From NCBI RefSeq assembly GCF_003149535.1, contig NZ_QGDB01000001.1:62001-126000 (forward strand): a DNA stretch of 64,000 nucleotides, given 5' to 3'. The notes beneath the pieces are model-generated. The model did not search any database and was not told the DNA's origin. It saw nothing but the letters and a program-made list of their open reading frames with translations. The position numbers and the translations under genes were made by a program. Numbering within the stretch: the stretch's first letter is position 1; each line of letters opens with the position of its first letter. Below, piece by piece: positions 1 through 8,531 of this stretch. Source of the DNA: Falsochrobactrum shanghaiense (lineage in GTDB: Bacteria; Pseudomonadota; Alphaproteobacteria; Rhizobiales; Rhizobiaceae).

Positions 1-138
1 GCGCAGGGCTGTGCTTGGGGGGCGCTGGGCCTGCGGCTGCGGTATGCTGTCGGTTTCCGCGTCGATGAGCGGCTCGGCCTGCGATGGTGAATTATCCTCC
101 AGAACAGAGTCTGGAGAAATCGAGCGAACATGGCTCAT
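1..138 (-). CDS. N-terminal part of an unidentified protein, cut by the window edge
   Basis: Reading leftward from an ATG at 138 the frame is open for 46 codons to the edge of the window. The peptide begins MSHVRSISPDSVLEDN and is rich in Pro, Gln and Ser (for example PQPQAQRPP), which looks like a disordered N-terminal tail. A plausible ribosome-binding site (GGAAAGG on the minus strand, 150-156) lies about 12 bases upstream. It would be divergent from corA. The product cannot be named from this fragment. Confidence 0.5.
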   Translation of the reverse strand, partial: MSHVRSISPDSVLEDNSPSQAEPLIDAETDSIPQPQAQRPPSTALR

Positions 139-223
139 GAAGCGGCCAACCTTTCCAGTTCCCCCCGGGATCGCACGGCCGCATCCGTCAGCCTGTTTGC
201 GACGGCACCCGCATCAATGCACC

Positions 224-249
224 AAGTCATTCATTCATTGGCATGACTT
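224..249. promoter_or_regulatory. Inverted repeat between divergent genes
   Basis: AAGTCAT (224-230) and ATGACTT (243-249) are perfect inverted arms with a 12-base spacer, in the roughly 230-base region between the left-edge gene and corA. The spacing suits a dimeric repressor or a weak hairpin. No regulator is known to me for this site. The rest of 139-371 shows no other clear feature. Confidence 0.25.
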
Positions 250-371
250 AACCGTCATGCGCGCATAGTGTCAATCCGGCCCCAAGGCGCATCTTGCCGC
301 CCGTTCGCCGCATTCCGTTAACAATTTTCGCGCAATGTGGGCCCAAGTTCAGGAACTCTATCAGGTGCCGC

Positions 372-1364
372 ATGATTACGCTTTACAGTCTTTCCGGGGA
401 TCATCTCGAACGCGTCGATGTCGAACCGGGGCATCCCCTGCCCGACAATGTCATCTGGATCGATTTGTATGCGCCGGCGGTAAACGAGGATCATGTCGTC
501 GAAGCGTGGACCGGCATTTCAATCCCCACCCATGAAGACATGACGGAAATCGAGGAATCAAGCCGCTTCTATATGGAGGGCGGCGCGCAATATCTCACGG
601 TGCCGATCCTTCATGCGGTCGATCTCGACCACAGGGAACTGGCCCCCGTGACCTTCATCCTGCATGGCACGCGGCTGATTACCGTGCGCTATGCCGATCC
701 CAAATCGGTCAGCTTCTATATTACGCGCGCCACAAAAACGGGCAGCGGGCTGATACCGGCCAGATGTTCGGGGCTGTCCATCATGCTGGGCATCATCGAA
801 GCCACCACGAACCGGCTGGCGGATATTCTCGAAGGGGTGGCGGGAAAAATCGACGCCGCCTCCCATTCGATCTATCCTCGCCAGCCCCGCTCCCGACCCA
901 TGACGACACAGGATTTTCGCCATATCCTCACGCAGATCGGCAGTCAGGGAACTTTTCTTTCGCGCGTGCGTGAAAGCCTTGCGGGACTGAGCCGCATGCT
1001 GGTCTACATCTCCGCGACCAACAGCCCGGTCGCAACCAAGAAAGACACCCGTTCATGGATCAAATCCGTGGAGCGCGATGCGCAATCGCTGACCGCCTAT
1101 GTGGATTTTCTGTCCAACAAGGTGACATTCCTGCTCGACACCACCGTCGGGCTGATCTCGGTTGAGCAGAACGCCATCATCAAGATCTTCTCGGTCGCAG
1201 CGGTCGGTTTCATGCCGCCAACGCTGGTCGCCTCGATCTATGGTATGAATTTCTCCTTCATGCCGGAACTCAACTCGCCATGGGGCTATCCGATGGCGCT
1301 GGGCCTGATGATTGCATCCGCCATCCTGCCGCTCGTCTATTTCCGGGGCAAAGGCTGGTTATGA
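372..1364 (+). CDS. corA: CorA-family divalent metal ion transporter
   Basis: Predicted inner-membrane channel for magnesium (possibly cobalt or nickel) uptake, 330 residues, the usual family length. It has a long soluble N-terminal domain and two C-terminal membrane helices. The signature YGMN motif sits at residues 290-293 at the end of the first helix, and the chain ends in a short basic tail (YFRGKGWL). I chose the ATG at 372, which begins MITLYSLSG; the same frame extends upstream to 294, but that part has no homologous character. It stands alone on the plus strand, 60 bases before a toxin-antitoxin pair. No magnesium riboswitch was recognised upstream. Confidence 0.9.
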   Translation: MITLYSLSGDHLERVDVEPGHPLPDNVIWIDLYAPAVNEDHVVEAWTGISIPTHEDMTEIEESSRFYMEGGAQYLTVPILHAVDLDHRELAPVTFILHGTRLITVRYADPKSVSFYITRATKTGSGLIPARCSGLSIMLGIIEATTNRLADILEGVAGKIDAASHSIYPRQPRSRPMTTQDFRHILTQIGSQGTFLSRVRESLAGLSRMLVYISATNSPVATKKDTRSWIKSVERDAQSLTAYVDFLSNKVTFLLDTTVGLISVEQNAIIKIFSVAAVGFMPPTLVASIYGMNFSFMPELNSPWGYPMALGLMIASAILPLVYFRGKGWL

Positions 1365-1389
1365 GCATTCTCGACAACCGGCAGTCGAT

Positions 1390-1409
1390 GTTATATCATA
1401 AGTTATAAC
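1390..1409. promoter_or_regulatory. Candidate operator of the toxin-antitoxin pair
   Basis: GTTATA (1390-1395) and TATAAC (1404-1409) form an inverted repeat with an 8-base spacer in an AT-rich patch ending 14 bases before the antitoxin ATG. AbrB/MazE-fold antitoxins usually repress their own promoter at such palindromes, so autoregulation is the likely role. This is inferred from position and symmetry only. Confidence 0.4.
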
Positions 1410-1423
1410 TTCGGAGAGAAGCC

Positions 1424-1645
1424 ATGAACGTAACCCTGCGCAAAATCGGAAACTCCGAAGGCGTGATCTTGCCCAAGGAAGTTCTGGAGCGGCTCAACCT
1501 GCGCACCGGCGACAAGCTGCAGATTATCGAAACACAAAAAGGCCTGGCGCTTGAGCGCGTCGACGATGCTTTCGAGAAGCAAATGGAGGCGGCGCGCAAA
1601 GTCATGGACAAATACAAGATCGCGCTACAGAAACTCGCCGAATGA
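1424..1645 (+). CDS. AbrB/MazE-fold antitoxin of a type II toxin-antitoxin pair
   Basis: A 73-residue protein with an N-terminal SpoVT/AbrB (MazE-like) swapped-hairpin DNA-binding domain (residues 1-45; LRKIGNSEGVILPKEVL is typical) and a charged helical C-terminus (about 46-73) that would wrap and neutralise the toxin. A ribosome-binding site GGAGAG precedes the ATG at 1424. The stop overlaps the start of the downstream doc-like gene by four bases (ATGA, 1642-1645), the usual layout for coupled antitoxin-toxin translation. Its role as antitoxin follows from this pairing. The palindrome at 1390-1409 is a likely self-regulation site. Confidence 0.85.
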   Translation: MNVTLRKIGNSEGVILPKEVLERLNLRTGDKLQIIETQKGLALERVDDAFEKQMEAARKVMDKYKIALQKLAE

Positions 1646-2037
1646 AATGGCAGTTTCTGTCACGCCGGGTCATCGAGGCAATTCACTCCGAGCAATTGCT
1701 CCGCCACGGCGGAGCATCAGGATTACGGGATGAAAACGCTCTCGAATCTGCACTGGCCCGCCCTCGCAACCAGTCGCTTTATGCCTCCCCCGATCATGCC
1801 GAAATTGCCGCTGCCTATATATTCGGGCTGGGCCGCAATCACCCGTTTGTCGATGGCAACAAACGCACTGCGGTCGTCGCAAGCCTGACATTCCTTCTCA
1901 TCAACGGCTATATGCTCACAGCCGATGACGGAACGCTATACAGCTTCACCATGGGGGTTGCTTCGGGCGAGATAGATGAAGCAGGTGCCGCAGCTTTTTT
2001 CCGGGATTATTGCGTAAAGCAAGACAGTCAGGATTAA
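1642..2037 (+). CDS. doc: Doc (death-on-curing) family toxin, Fic fold
   Basis: A 131-residue Fic-fold protein with the Doc form of the active-site motif, HPFVDGNKR, at residues 67-75. Doc toxins phosphorylate elongation factor Tu and so stop translation; they carry this shorter loop rather than the HxFxxGNGR motif of AMP-transferring Fic enzymes. The classical partner is Phd, but here the antitoxin is of the MazE/AbrB fold, so this is a mixed-family pair. The catalytic His, the acidic residue and the Arg are present and the frame is intact, so it is probably a functional toxin. Start codon overlaps the antitoxin stop. Confidence 0.88.
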   Translation: MKWQFLSRRVIEAIHSEQLLRHGGASGLRDENALESALARPRNQSLYASPDHAEIAAAYIFGLGRNHPFVDGNKRTAVVASLTFLLINGYMLTADDGTLYSFTMGVASGEIDEAGAAAFFRDYCVKQDSQD

Positions 2038-2048
2038 GGCTAAAAAGT

Positions 2049-2513
2049 TCAAGCTTTCACTGACACGATTTCCCATTGCCTGCCGTTGATCTTCACCACA
2101 TCGCCGACCGGCTTGCCGAAAAGCATGATGGCGACGGGGGCGGCATGGGAAATCCTGCCCTGCGAAGGGTCCGCCTCGTCTTCGCCCACGATGGTCCAGA
2201 TGCGGGTTTCACCGTCCACATCCTCAAGCTCGACCGTCATGCCGAAACGCACGACATCGCTATCGGGTTCAGGCACCGAGACTTCGGCATTTTCACGCCG
2301 CGCCGTCCAGTAGCGAAGATCACGCGATATACGAACAATGGCAGAGCGATCCCCTGCCACATTGGCTTCGGCAAGTTCATGCTGAAGGCGCGCAATTTCG
2401 TCCTCGATCATCTGCAAGCCATTTTGCGTGACGAGGTTGCGAAACGGGCTGATGGGACGCTCTCCCAGATCGACGGGCGTATCGTCCTGTTCCTTGGTGA
2501 AGGCTCTGCTCAT
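2049..2513 (-). CDS. GreA/GreB-family RNA polymerase-binding protein
   Basis: 154 residues with a coiled-coil N-terminal region (about 30-80) and a C-terminal FKBP-like GreA/GreB domain (about 88-154; VRFGMTVELEDVDG and FGKPVGDVVKINGRQWEI). It should bind the secondary channel of RNA polymerase. It begins with an extra proline-rich segment of about 25 residues. The coil tip reads GDRSAIVRISRDL instead of the canonical GDLSENAEY, so one of the two acidic tip residues that promote transcript cleavage seems to be missing. It may therefore act as a regulator rather than a cleavage factor. It is convergent with doc and stands alone. Confidence 0.8.
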   Translation of the reverse strand: MSRAFTKEQDDTPVDLGERPISPFRNLVTQNGLQMIEDEIARLQHELAEANVAGDRSAIVRISRDLRYWTARRENAEVSVPEPDSDVVRFGMTVELEDVDGETRIWTIVGEDEADPSQGRISHAAPVAIMLFGKPVGDVVKINGRQWEIVSVKA

Positions 2514-2559
2514 AAAGTGAATCTAGGCTGCGCACAAAGTTAAAGCAAGCCCGGCCCGT

Positions 2560-3582
2560 TCAGCCGATGACGGCATTGCGGAATATGTCGGAGGGAGCCA
2601 CGCTGCCAAAGGGAATGCCGTTCCAGTTCTTCATTTGCGGGCTTGCGAAAGCCAGAAGCCGGGCCGACAATTCCTCATCCTTGTGAAACATGCGCGAAAG
2701 CAGGCTTGCAACCATCGCTTCGGATGCGCGTGTCGCGCCATCATCACATTTGAGCGCGAAGCCCAGACCCAGTTCAGGCACTGCGCCGCAAAAGACGCCT
2801 TCCGCGCCGGTTTTGACGAAAATGCGTCCCGGCGCCATGCGCATCAGTTCGGTGCAGGCGCGTCTGGTGCCCGCCACATAAAATGGTTCTTTCATGCAGG
2901 CATGGATCAGGCGATGCGCTGCCTGCGCGCGCTTTTCTTCAAGCCCCGTGCCCGTCGCCATTTTTGCAAAACCATGGGCGATATTTGAAAGCGGGATGGC
3001 GTAGGTGGGGATCGAACAGCCATCGGTGCCGCAATGGTCAATGTCATGAGCCGCGCCGGTCACATCCGTCATCACGTCGCGCACCATGTCCTGAATGCCT
3101 GAACCAAGCGCGGTATAGCCTTTGGTTTGCATGCCGCAATGCATGCAGGTTGCAAGGAAGCCCGCATGTTTGCCCGAACAATTATTGTGCAAAGGCGTCG
3201 GCTGCTGTCCGCTTTTGGCCAGTTCGATCAGGACCGGCTGCTGAAACGGCCAGTGGCTGCCGCATTCGAGCGCTGTTTCATCAAGCCCGGCCTTCTTCAG
3301 CATCGAACGGGCGCGCGCGACGTGTTCTTCCTCGCCTGAATGTGACGCGCAGGCCATGGCGAGATCGGCATCCTCAAAGCCGAAGGCATCCGCGGCCCCG
3401 CTTTCCACCAAAGGCAGGGCCTGAATGGCTTTGACCGCCGAGCGCGGGAAAGTCGCCCGGTCTATATTGCCAAGCGAGAAAACCCGCCGCCCATCGCCGT
3501 CAAAAACCGCGACCGCGCCACGATGGCGGCTTTCCACCACAGGGCCGCGAAATACTTCCACCAGAACCGGATTGTTTTCCAT
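2560..3582 (-). CDS. Class 3 (Rhizobium-type, zinc-containing) L-asparaginase
   Basis: 340 residues, predicted to hydrolyse L-asparagine to aspartate and ammonia in the cytoplasm. The key residues of the Rhizobium etli ReAV-type enzymes fall at the same numbers: Ser48 and Lys51 in PRSAVK, Ser80 in ASHSGEEEH, and the metal-site residues Cys135 and Lys138 in NNCSGKHAG with Cys189 in CGTDGC. The sequence is unrelated to the E. coli AnsA/AnsB fold. It is a single gene reading away from betI; no transporter or regulator is linked to it. Confidence 0.9.
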   Translation of the reverse strand: MENNPVLVEVFRGPVVESRHRGAVAVFDGDGRRVFSLGNIDRATFPRSAVKAIQALPLVESGAADAFGFEDADLAMACASHSGEEEHVARARSMLKKAGLDETALECGSHWPFQQPVLIELAKSGQQPTPLHNNCSGKHAGFLATCMHCGMQTKGYTALGSGIQDMVRDVMTDVTGAAHDIDHCGTDGCSIPTYAIPLSNIAHGFAKMATGTGLEEKRAQAAHRLIHACMKEPFYVAGTRRACTELMRMAPGRIFVKTGAEGVFCGAVPELGLGFALKCDDGATRASEAMVASLLSRMFHKDEELSARLLAFASPQMKNWNGIPFGSVAPSDIFRNAVIG

Positions 3583-3688
3583 CGCTCACACCTTGCTTGT
3601 CCACTCATCGCCGCATCAGTTCACAACTGGATAAAGCATATGCGGGGCGCGGGGCCAATGACCAGAGCCGGATTTCAATGTTGATATT

Positions 3689-3714
3689 TTCTTGATTGAT
3701 CAGTCAATCAAGAA
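3689..3714. promoter_or_regulatory. Palindromic operator of the bet operon (probable BetI site)
   Basis: TTCTTGATTGA (3689-3699), TCAG, TCAATCAAGAA (3704-3714) form a perfect inverted repeat with 11-base arms, ending 37 bases before betI. TetR-family regulators commonly bind TTGATTGA-N4-TCAATCAA sites, and BetI represses its own operon until choline binds, so this is the expected BetI operator. It overlaps an AT-rich stretch that probably holds the promoter. Confidence 0.8.
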
Positions 3715-3751
3715 TAAAATAGCAGGTAAATCATTGTGAGACGTGAGAGAA

Positions 3752-4360
3752 ATGCCCAAAATCGGAATGGAGCCTTTGCGGCGGCGCGAGCTTATCGATG
3801 CTGCCATACGCACCATCGGCCAGCGCGGTTCGCTGGATGTGACCGTTGCGCAGATCGCCCATGAGGCAGGCGTGTCGCCAGCACTTGCCCATCATTATTT
3901 CGGCGGCAAGGACAAGCTGATCCTCGCCACCATGCGCCATTTGCTGCGTGAACTGGGCAATGATCTCAAGAAGGCTATCGGGTATGCGCAGACCCCGCAT
4001 GAAAGGCTTGCAGCGATTATTGCGGTCAATTTTTCCGCTTCGCAGTTCACGCAGGAAACCATCGCCGCCTGGCTCACCTTCTATGTCCATGCGCAGCAAT
4101 CGGAAGATACGCGGCGGCTGTTGCGCGTCTATGCGCGGCGGCTTCATTCCAATCTGGTGTTCGCGCTTGCGCAACTAAGCGGGCGCGAGCGGGCAAATCA
4201 TATTGCCGAGGGCGCAGGAGCACTGATCGACGGGCTTTATATTCGCCATGCGCTGGGCGCAGGCGCGCCGGATGCCGCATCCGCAACCACTCTGGTTGAG
4301 GAATATATCGCCATGCAACTTTCAGGGCAACTTTCAGGGCAGCTTTCGGGGGGAAAATAA
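3752..4360 (+). CDS. betI: Choline-responsive TetR-type repressor BetI
   Basis: 202 residues. An N-terminal TetR helix-turn-helix spans about 10-60 ([17 protein letters not shown], then [19 protein letters not shown]), followed by a helical ligand-binding domain. It controls the choline-to-glycine-betaine operon that it heads. The ATG at 3752 gives the usual [11 protein letters not shown] start. Its stop is followed after one base by the betA ATG, so the two genes are co-transcribed. The C-terminus carries a small internal repeat, [13 protein letters not shown], encoded by three 12-base units. BetC (choline sulfatase), often found in rhizobial bet operons, is absent here. Confidence 0.95.
   Translation: MPKIGMEPLRRRELIDAAIRTIGQRGSLDVTVAQIAHEAGVSPALAHHYFGGKDKLILATMRHLLRELGNDLKKAIGYAQTPHERLAAIIAVNFSASQFTQETIAAWLTFYVHAQQSEDTRRLLRVYARRLHSNLVFALAQLSGRERANHIAEGAGALIDGLYIRHALGAGAPDAASATTLVEEYIAMQLSGQLSGQLSGGK
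4316..4351 (+). repeat. Three 12-base tandem repeats at the 3' end of betI
   Basis: CAACTTTCAGGG occurs at 4316-4327 and 4328-4339, followed by a diverged copy CAGCTTTCGGGG at 4340-4351. The unit length keeps the frame and encodes QLSG three times. Copy-number change would lengthen or shorten the repressor tail without breaking it. Confidence 0.85.
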
Positions 4361-4361
4361 T

Positions 4362-6011
4362 ATGGAAGCGGATTTCGTCATCATCGGTTCCGGTTCCGCC
4401 GGGTCTGCCATGGCCTACCGCCTGTCGGAAGACGGGCAGCATTCGGTCATCGTCATTGAGTTTGGCGGCCCCGACATTGGCCCGCTGATCCAGATGCCCG
4501 CCGCCCTTTCGATGCCCATGAATATGGAAACCTATGATTGGGGCTTTGCCACCGACCCGGAGCCGCATCTGGGCGGGCGCAGCCTCGTGACGCCGCGCGG
4601 CAAGGTGCTGGGCGGCTCGTCTTCGATCAATGGCATGGTCTATGTGCGCGGCCATGCACGCGATTATGACCATTGGGCCGAAAGCGGGGCGCAGGGCTGG
4701 GCCTTTGCCGATGTGCTGCCCTATTTCAAGCGGCTGGAAAACGCCCATGGCGGGCAGGAGGGCTGGCGCGGCACCCATGGGCCACTGCACATCCAGCGCG
4801 GACGCCGCGACAATCCGCTGTTTCAGGCCTTTGTCGAGGCCGGACGCGAAGCAGGCTTCGAGACAACGGACGATTATAATGGCGAAAAGCAGGAAGGCTT
4901 CGGCCCGATGGAGCAGACGATCCATAATGGGCGTCGCTGGTCGGCGGCAAATGCCTATCTCAAACCCGCACTCAAGCGGCCCAATGTGCAGCTCGTCAAG
5001 GGATTTGCCCGCAAGATCGTAATGGAAGGCAAGCGCGCCGTGGGCGTAGAGATCGAAGCCGGGCGCACATTTTCCACCATCCGCGCGCGCCGCGAAGTCA
5101 TCATTGCGGCCTCGTCGATCAATTCGCCCAAGCTGCTGATGCTTTCGGGCATCGGCCCTGCGGCGCACCTGAAAGAGCACGGCATAGAGGTGGTCGCCGA
5201 CCGTCCCGGCGTCGGGCAAAACCTGCAAGACCATATGGAAGTCTATATCCAGCAGGAATGCATCCAGCCCATCACGCTTTATTCCAAGCTCAACCTGTTT
5301 TCCAAGGCGATGATCGGGGCGCAATGGCTGTTTTTCAAATCCGGCCATGGGGCGACCAATCATTTTGAATCCGCCGCCTTCGTTCGCTCGAAAGCCGGTG
5401 TCGAATATCCCGATATTCAATATCATTTCCTGCCTGCGGCCATTCGCTATGATGGCAAGGCTGCGGCGCAATCGCATGGTTTTCAGGCCCATGTCGGGCC
5501 GATGCGCTCCAAATCGCGCGGCAGCGTATCCTTGCGCTCCGCCAATCCGCGCGACAAGCCGCGTATCCTGTTCAATTACATGTCGCATGAGGACGACTGG
5601 GCCGATTTTCGCCATTGCGTGCGGCTGACGCGCGAAATCTTCGGGCAGGATGCCTTCGCCCCCTATCGCGGCACGGAAATCTCGCCGGGCGCGGCGGTCC
5701 AGAGCGATGCGGAAATCGATGATTTCATCCGCGAACATGTGGAAAGCGCCTTCCATCCCTGCGGCACAGCAAGAATGGGCGCGGTTGACGACCCTCTCGC
5801 GGTGGTCGATCCTGAATGTCGCGTGATTGGCGTGGAAGGATTGCGCGTGGCGGATTCATCGATCTTTCCGCGCGTCCCCAACGGCAATCTCAACGGCCCT
5901 TCGATCATGACGGGCGAAAAGGCCGCAGACCATATTCTTGGCCGTACACCGCTGCCGCGCTCCAATCAGGAACCATGGATCAATCCGCGCTGGCAGGTTT
6001 CGGATCGCTGA
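4362..6011 (+). CDS. betA: Choline dehydrogenase (GMC flavoenzyme)
   Basis: 549 residues, close to E. coli BetA. It oxidises choline to betaine aldehyde, passing electrons to the respiratory chain at the inner membrane. The FAD-binding GSGSAG lies at residues 9-14. GMC signatures are [14 protein letters not shown] and [15 protein letters not shown], and the catalytic histidine is at 465 in HPCGTARMG. The ATG at 4362 comes one base after the betI stop. It works with BetB, encoded 19 bases downstream, to make the osmoprotectant glycine betaine. A long opposite-strand open frame over this gene is a GC-driven shadow. Confidence 0.96.
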   Translation: MEADFVIIGSGSAGSAMAYRLSEDGQHSVIVIEFGGPDIGPLIQMPAALSMPMNMETYDWGFATDPEPHLGGRSLVTPRGKVLGGSSSINGMVYVRGHARDYDHWAESGAQGWAFADVLPYFKRLENAHGGQEGWRGTHGPLHIQRGRRDNPLFQAFVEAGREAGFETTDDYNGEKQEGFGPMEQTIHNGRRWSAANAYLKPALKRPNVQLVKGFARKIVMEGKRAVGVEIEAGRTFSTIRARREVIIAASSINSPKLLMLSGIGPAAHLKEHGIEVVADRPGVGQNLQDHMEVYIQQECIQPITLYSKLNLFSKAMIGAQWLFFKSGHGATNHFESAAFVRSKAGVEYPDIQYHFLPAAIRYDGKAAAQSHGFQAHVGPMRSKSRGSVSLRSANPRDKPRILFNYMSHEDDWADFRHCVRLTREIFGQDAFAPYRGTEISPGAAVQSDAEIDDFIREHVESAFHPCGTARMGAVDDPLAVVDPECRVIGVEGLRVADSSIFPRVPNGNLNGPSIMTGEKAADHILGRTPLPRSNQEPWINPRWQVSDR

Positions 6012-6030
6012 TAATATCGAGGAGAAAAAC

Positions 6031-7494
6031 ATGAAACTACAGCCCAAAGCCTCGCATTTTATCGGCGGCGCCTATGTGGACGACAAGGCCGGAAAGCCGC
6101 TTCCCGTCATCTATCCGGCAACGGGCGAGGAAATTGCGATGCTGCATACGGCAACGCCCGATATAATCGAAAGCGCCTTCATCGCAGCCCTCAAGGCGCA
6201 GGAGGAATGGGCCGCGCTCAAGCCCGTCGAACGCGGGCGCATTCTGCGGCGCACGGCGGAAATCCTGCGCGAGAAAAACAAGAAACTCTCGAAGATCGAA
6301 ACACTCAACACTGGCAAGGCCTTGCAGGAAACATTGGTGGCGGATGCGGCCTCCGCTGCCGATGCGCTGGAGTTTTTCGGCGGCATCATTTCCGGCTTCA
6401 ACGGCGAATTCGTGGAACTGGGCGGCTCCTTCGCCTATACGCGGCGCGAGGCGCTGGGCATTTGCGTGGGCATCGGCGCGTGGAACTATCCCATCCAGAT
6501 CGCCGCATGGAAATCCGCCCCGGCGCTTGCCATGGGCAATGCCTTCATCTTCAAGCCTTCGGAAAACACCCCGCTTTCCGCCCTCGCCCTTGCCGAAGCC
6601 TATAAGGAAGCGGGCCTGCCGGACGGGCTGTTCAATGTGGTTCAGGGCTTTGGCGAAGTCGGAGCCGCCCTCGTCAATCACCGCCTCACCGCCAAGGTGT
6701 CGCTGACCGGCTCGGTGCCGACAGGCAAGCGCATCATGGCGCAGGCAGGCGAACACCTCAAACATGCCACCATGGAGCTGGGCGGCAAGTCCCCCATCAT
6801 CATCTTCGATGATGCGGACCTTGAAAGCGCCATTGGCGGCGCGATGCTCGGCAATTTCTATTCAACCGGACAGGTTTGCTCCAACGGCACGCGCGTTTTC
6901 GTGCATAAGGCCATTCGCGAGCGATTCGTCGAGCGCCTCATTGAGCGCACGCGCGCCATCCGCATCGGCGATCCGCTCGATGAAGCAACACAGATGGGGC
7001 CGCTGATCAGCGCTGCGCAGCGCGACAAGGTTCTCTCCTATATCGAGCACGGCAAAAATGAAGGCGCGACGCTTGCCTGCGGCGGCGGCATCCCCAAGCT
7101 GCAAGGCTTCAACAAGGGCTTCTTCATCGAGCCGACCGTCTTCACCGATGTCACCGACACTATGACGATCGCTCGCGAAGAGATTTTCGGACCCGTCATG
7201 AGTGTGCTGGAATTTTCCGACGAGGACGAAGTGATCGCACGCGCCAATGATACGGAATTTGGCCTCGCCGCAGGCGTATTCACCGCCGATCTTGCGCGCG
7301 GCCACCGGGTGATCGGGCAGATCAAGGCAGGCACCTGCTGGATCAACGCCTATAATCTGACGCCGGTGGAAGTGCCATTCGGCGGCTACAAGCAATCGGG
7401 CATCGGTCGCGAGAACGGTATCGCAGCCCTTTCGCATTACAGCCAGATCAAGACCGTTTATGTCGAGATGGGCAAGGTCGAGAGCCCTTATTAG
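6031..7494 (+). CDS. betB: Betaine-aldehyde dehydrogenase
   Basis: 487 residues of the aldehyde dehydrogenase superfamily. It oxidises betaine aldehyde to glycine betaine with NAD(P). The general base Glu is at 249 (ELGGKSP) and the catalytic Cys at 283 (GQVCSNG), the same spacing as in E. coli BetB. The ATG at 6031 has an upstream GAGGAG. It is the last gene of betI-betA-betB. Its TAG stop (7492-7494) is formed by the first bases of a dispersed palindromic element. Confidence 0.96.
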   Translation: MKLQPKASHFIGGAYVDDKAGKPLPVIYPATGEEIAMLHTATPDIIESAFIAALKAQEEWAALKPVERGRILRRTAEILREKNKKLSKIETLNTGKALQETLVADAASAADALEFFGGIISGFNGEFVELGGSFAYTRREALGICVGIGAWNYPIQIAAWKSAPALAMGNAFIFKPSENTPLSALALAEAYKEAGLPDGLFNVVQGFGEVGAALVNHRLTAKVSLTGSVPTGKRIMAQAGEHLKHATMELGGKSPIIIFDDADLESAIGGAMLGNFYSTGQVCSNGTRVFVHKAIRERFVERLIERTRAIRIGDPLDEATQMGPLISAAQRDKVLSYIEHGKNEGATLACGGGIPKLQGFNKGFFIEPTVFTDVTDTMTIAREEIFGPVMSVLEFSDEDEVIARANDTEFGLAAGVFTADLARGHRVIGQIKAGTCWINAYNLTPVEVPFGGYKQSGIGRENGIAALSHYSQIKTVYVEMGKVESPY

Positions 7495-7605
7495 AGCATT
7501 TCCAGCAAAAGTGTGAAACGGTTTGCGTCCGGATAATGCGTAAAAACAAATAAATAGAGCACGCTTAACCGCGCATCTTTTCCGAAAACCGTTTCCCGGC
7601 CAGAC
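7492..7605. repeat. Bru-RS-like palindromic repeat element, copy A
   Basis: The intergenic stretch begins TAGAGCATTTCC and contains ATGCGTAAAAACAAA at about 7538 and a TTTTCCGAAAACCGTTTCCC segment. These blocks recur near 41.6 kb in another order or orientation. Length (about 110 bases), mosaic palindromic make-up and position after a gene match the Brucella Bru-RS family of small repeats, as far as I can judge from memory. The element supplies the betB stop codon. It encodes nothing evident. Confidence 0.75.
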
Positions 7606-7628
7606 CGCCGGGGAAGCAATTCATGCAT

Positions 7629-8465
7629 TCAGGCAATGATCGCGCCGCTGCGCATGTCTCTCCAGACGCTGCCATCCGAGCAGGCCATTTGCGCGCCGGT
7701 GCCCGCATCGGTCACGAAGATCATGGCGCCCGCTCCGTGAGCGGCGGCTGAAGGCAGGCCGGCCACGCTATAGGAAGCCGGGCGAATCGGGCCATCGACC
7801 TGCAAGCGTGTCTGCGGCCAGACCGCGCCGATTGCGACATTGCCGGTGGCGTGATCCACCTTGATGGCCTCGCGCCAATTATGGTTTTCGTCGCCGACCT
7901 TGATGCTGAAATGATTGTCGCCATTCAGCCCCATTTCGGCATGGCCCGTCCAGTTGCTTTGAAAAAGCAGGCTCGCCGTATCGCCCGCCGACTGCTTGTT
8001 GACCTTTATCTGGTGTCCCGCACCGGCATTGTTGAACAGGCTCGCTTCCGACGAGATCGCAAAACGATTGACCGCATCGGCGGTGGCCTGAACGCCCAGC
8101 AGCGACAGCGTCAGGCTTGTCGGCACGGATGAAACACCTTTCCACTCAACCCCGTCATAGACGGCCAGATTGTCCTCATCCTCGATATAGGCGAGCCAGC
8201 CTTTCGCGGGCGGCACGAACAGCCAGCCGCCATCGATATAGGAAGCGACAAGGTGGTCCTTTCCGGCCCATTGCCCCGTGGCGACGGCTGATATGATATA
8301 ACGCTCGCCCTCCGAAGGCGCTGCGGGCGCGTCCGCCTGACTGCGCGAGCGGACGCTCAAATGCACCATGGCATCGAGCAGCCGCAAGGCTTCATTATGG
8401 GTGACGTGCTTTTGCGCCTGGCTGGGCAGGATATAGGGAAGCTTGAGATTGGGCGTTTGATCCAT
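7629..8465 (-). CDS. DUF2793 domain protein
   Basis: 278 residues starting at the ATG at 8465 (ribosome-binding site GAGGAA). The N-terminal half matches the DUF2793 pattern: LPYILPSQAQKHVTHNEAL, then a WLFVPPAKGWLAYIED stretch, then YDGVEWKGV. Such proteins are often encoded in phage tail regions or gene-transfer-agent loci. The C-terminal half resembles phage-type surface repeats (GDNHFSIKVGDENHNW, ATGNVAIG). No other phage gene lies nearby, so it is an orphan. It follows uraH on the same strand at 66 bases. Function unknown. Confidence 0.75.
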   Translation of the reverse strand: MDQTPNLKLPYILPSQAQKHVTHNEALRLLDAMVHLSVRSRSQADAPAAPSEGERYIISAVATGQWAGKDHLVASYIDGGWLFVPPAKGWLAYIEDEDNLAVYDGVEWKGVSSVPTSLTLSLLGVQATADAVNRFAISSEASLFNNAGAGHQIKVNKQSAGDTASLLFQSNWTGHAEMGLNGDNHFSIKVGDENHNWREAIKVDHATGNVAIGAVWPQTRLQVDGPIRPASYSVAGLPSAAAHGAGAMIFVTDAGTGAQMACSDGSVWRDMRSGAIIA

Positions 8466-8531
8466 GAAAAGTTCCTCGCATTGATAATACGAGGAGCTTA
8501 ATCGCAATGGCCAAGACGGGGATAAGTTGGT

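Noticed and set aside
11-268. 85-codon plus-strand open frame at the left edge
   Set aside because: Overlaps the minus-strand partial gene, which has a better ribosome-binding site, and its sequence is low-complexity without family features.
7629-8465. Prophage or gene-transfer-agent remnant
   Set aside because: Only one DUF2793 gene is present; there is no terminase, portal, capsid or integrase, and neighbours are metabolic genes.
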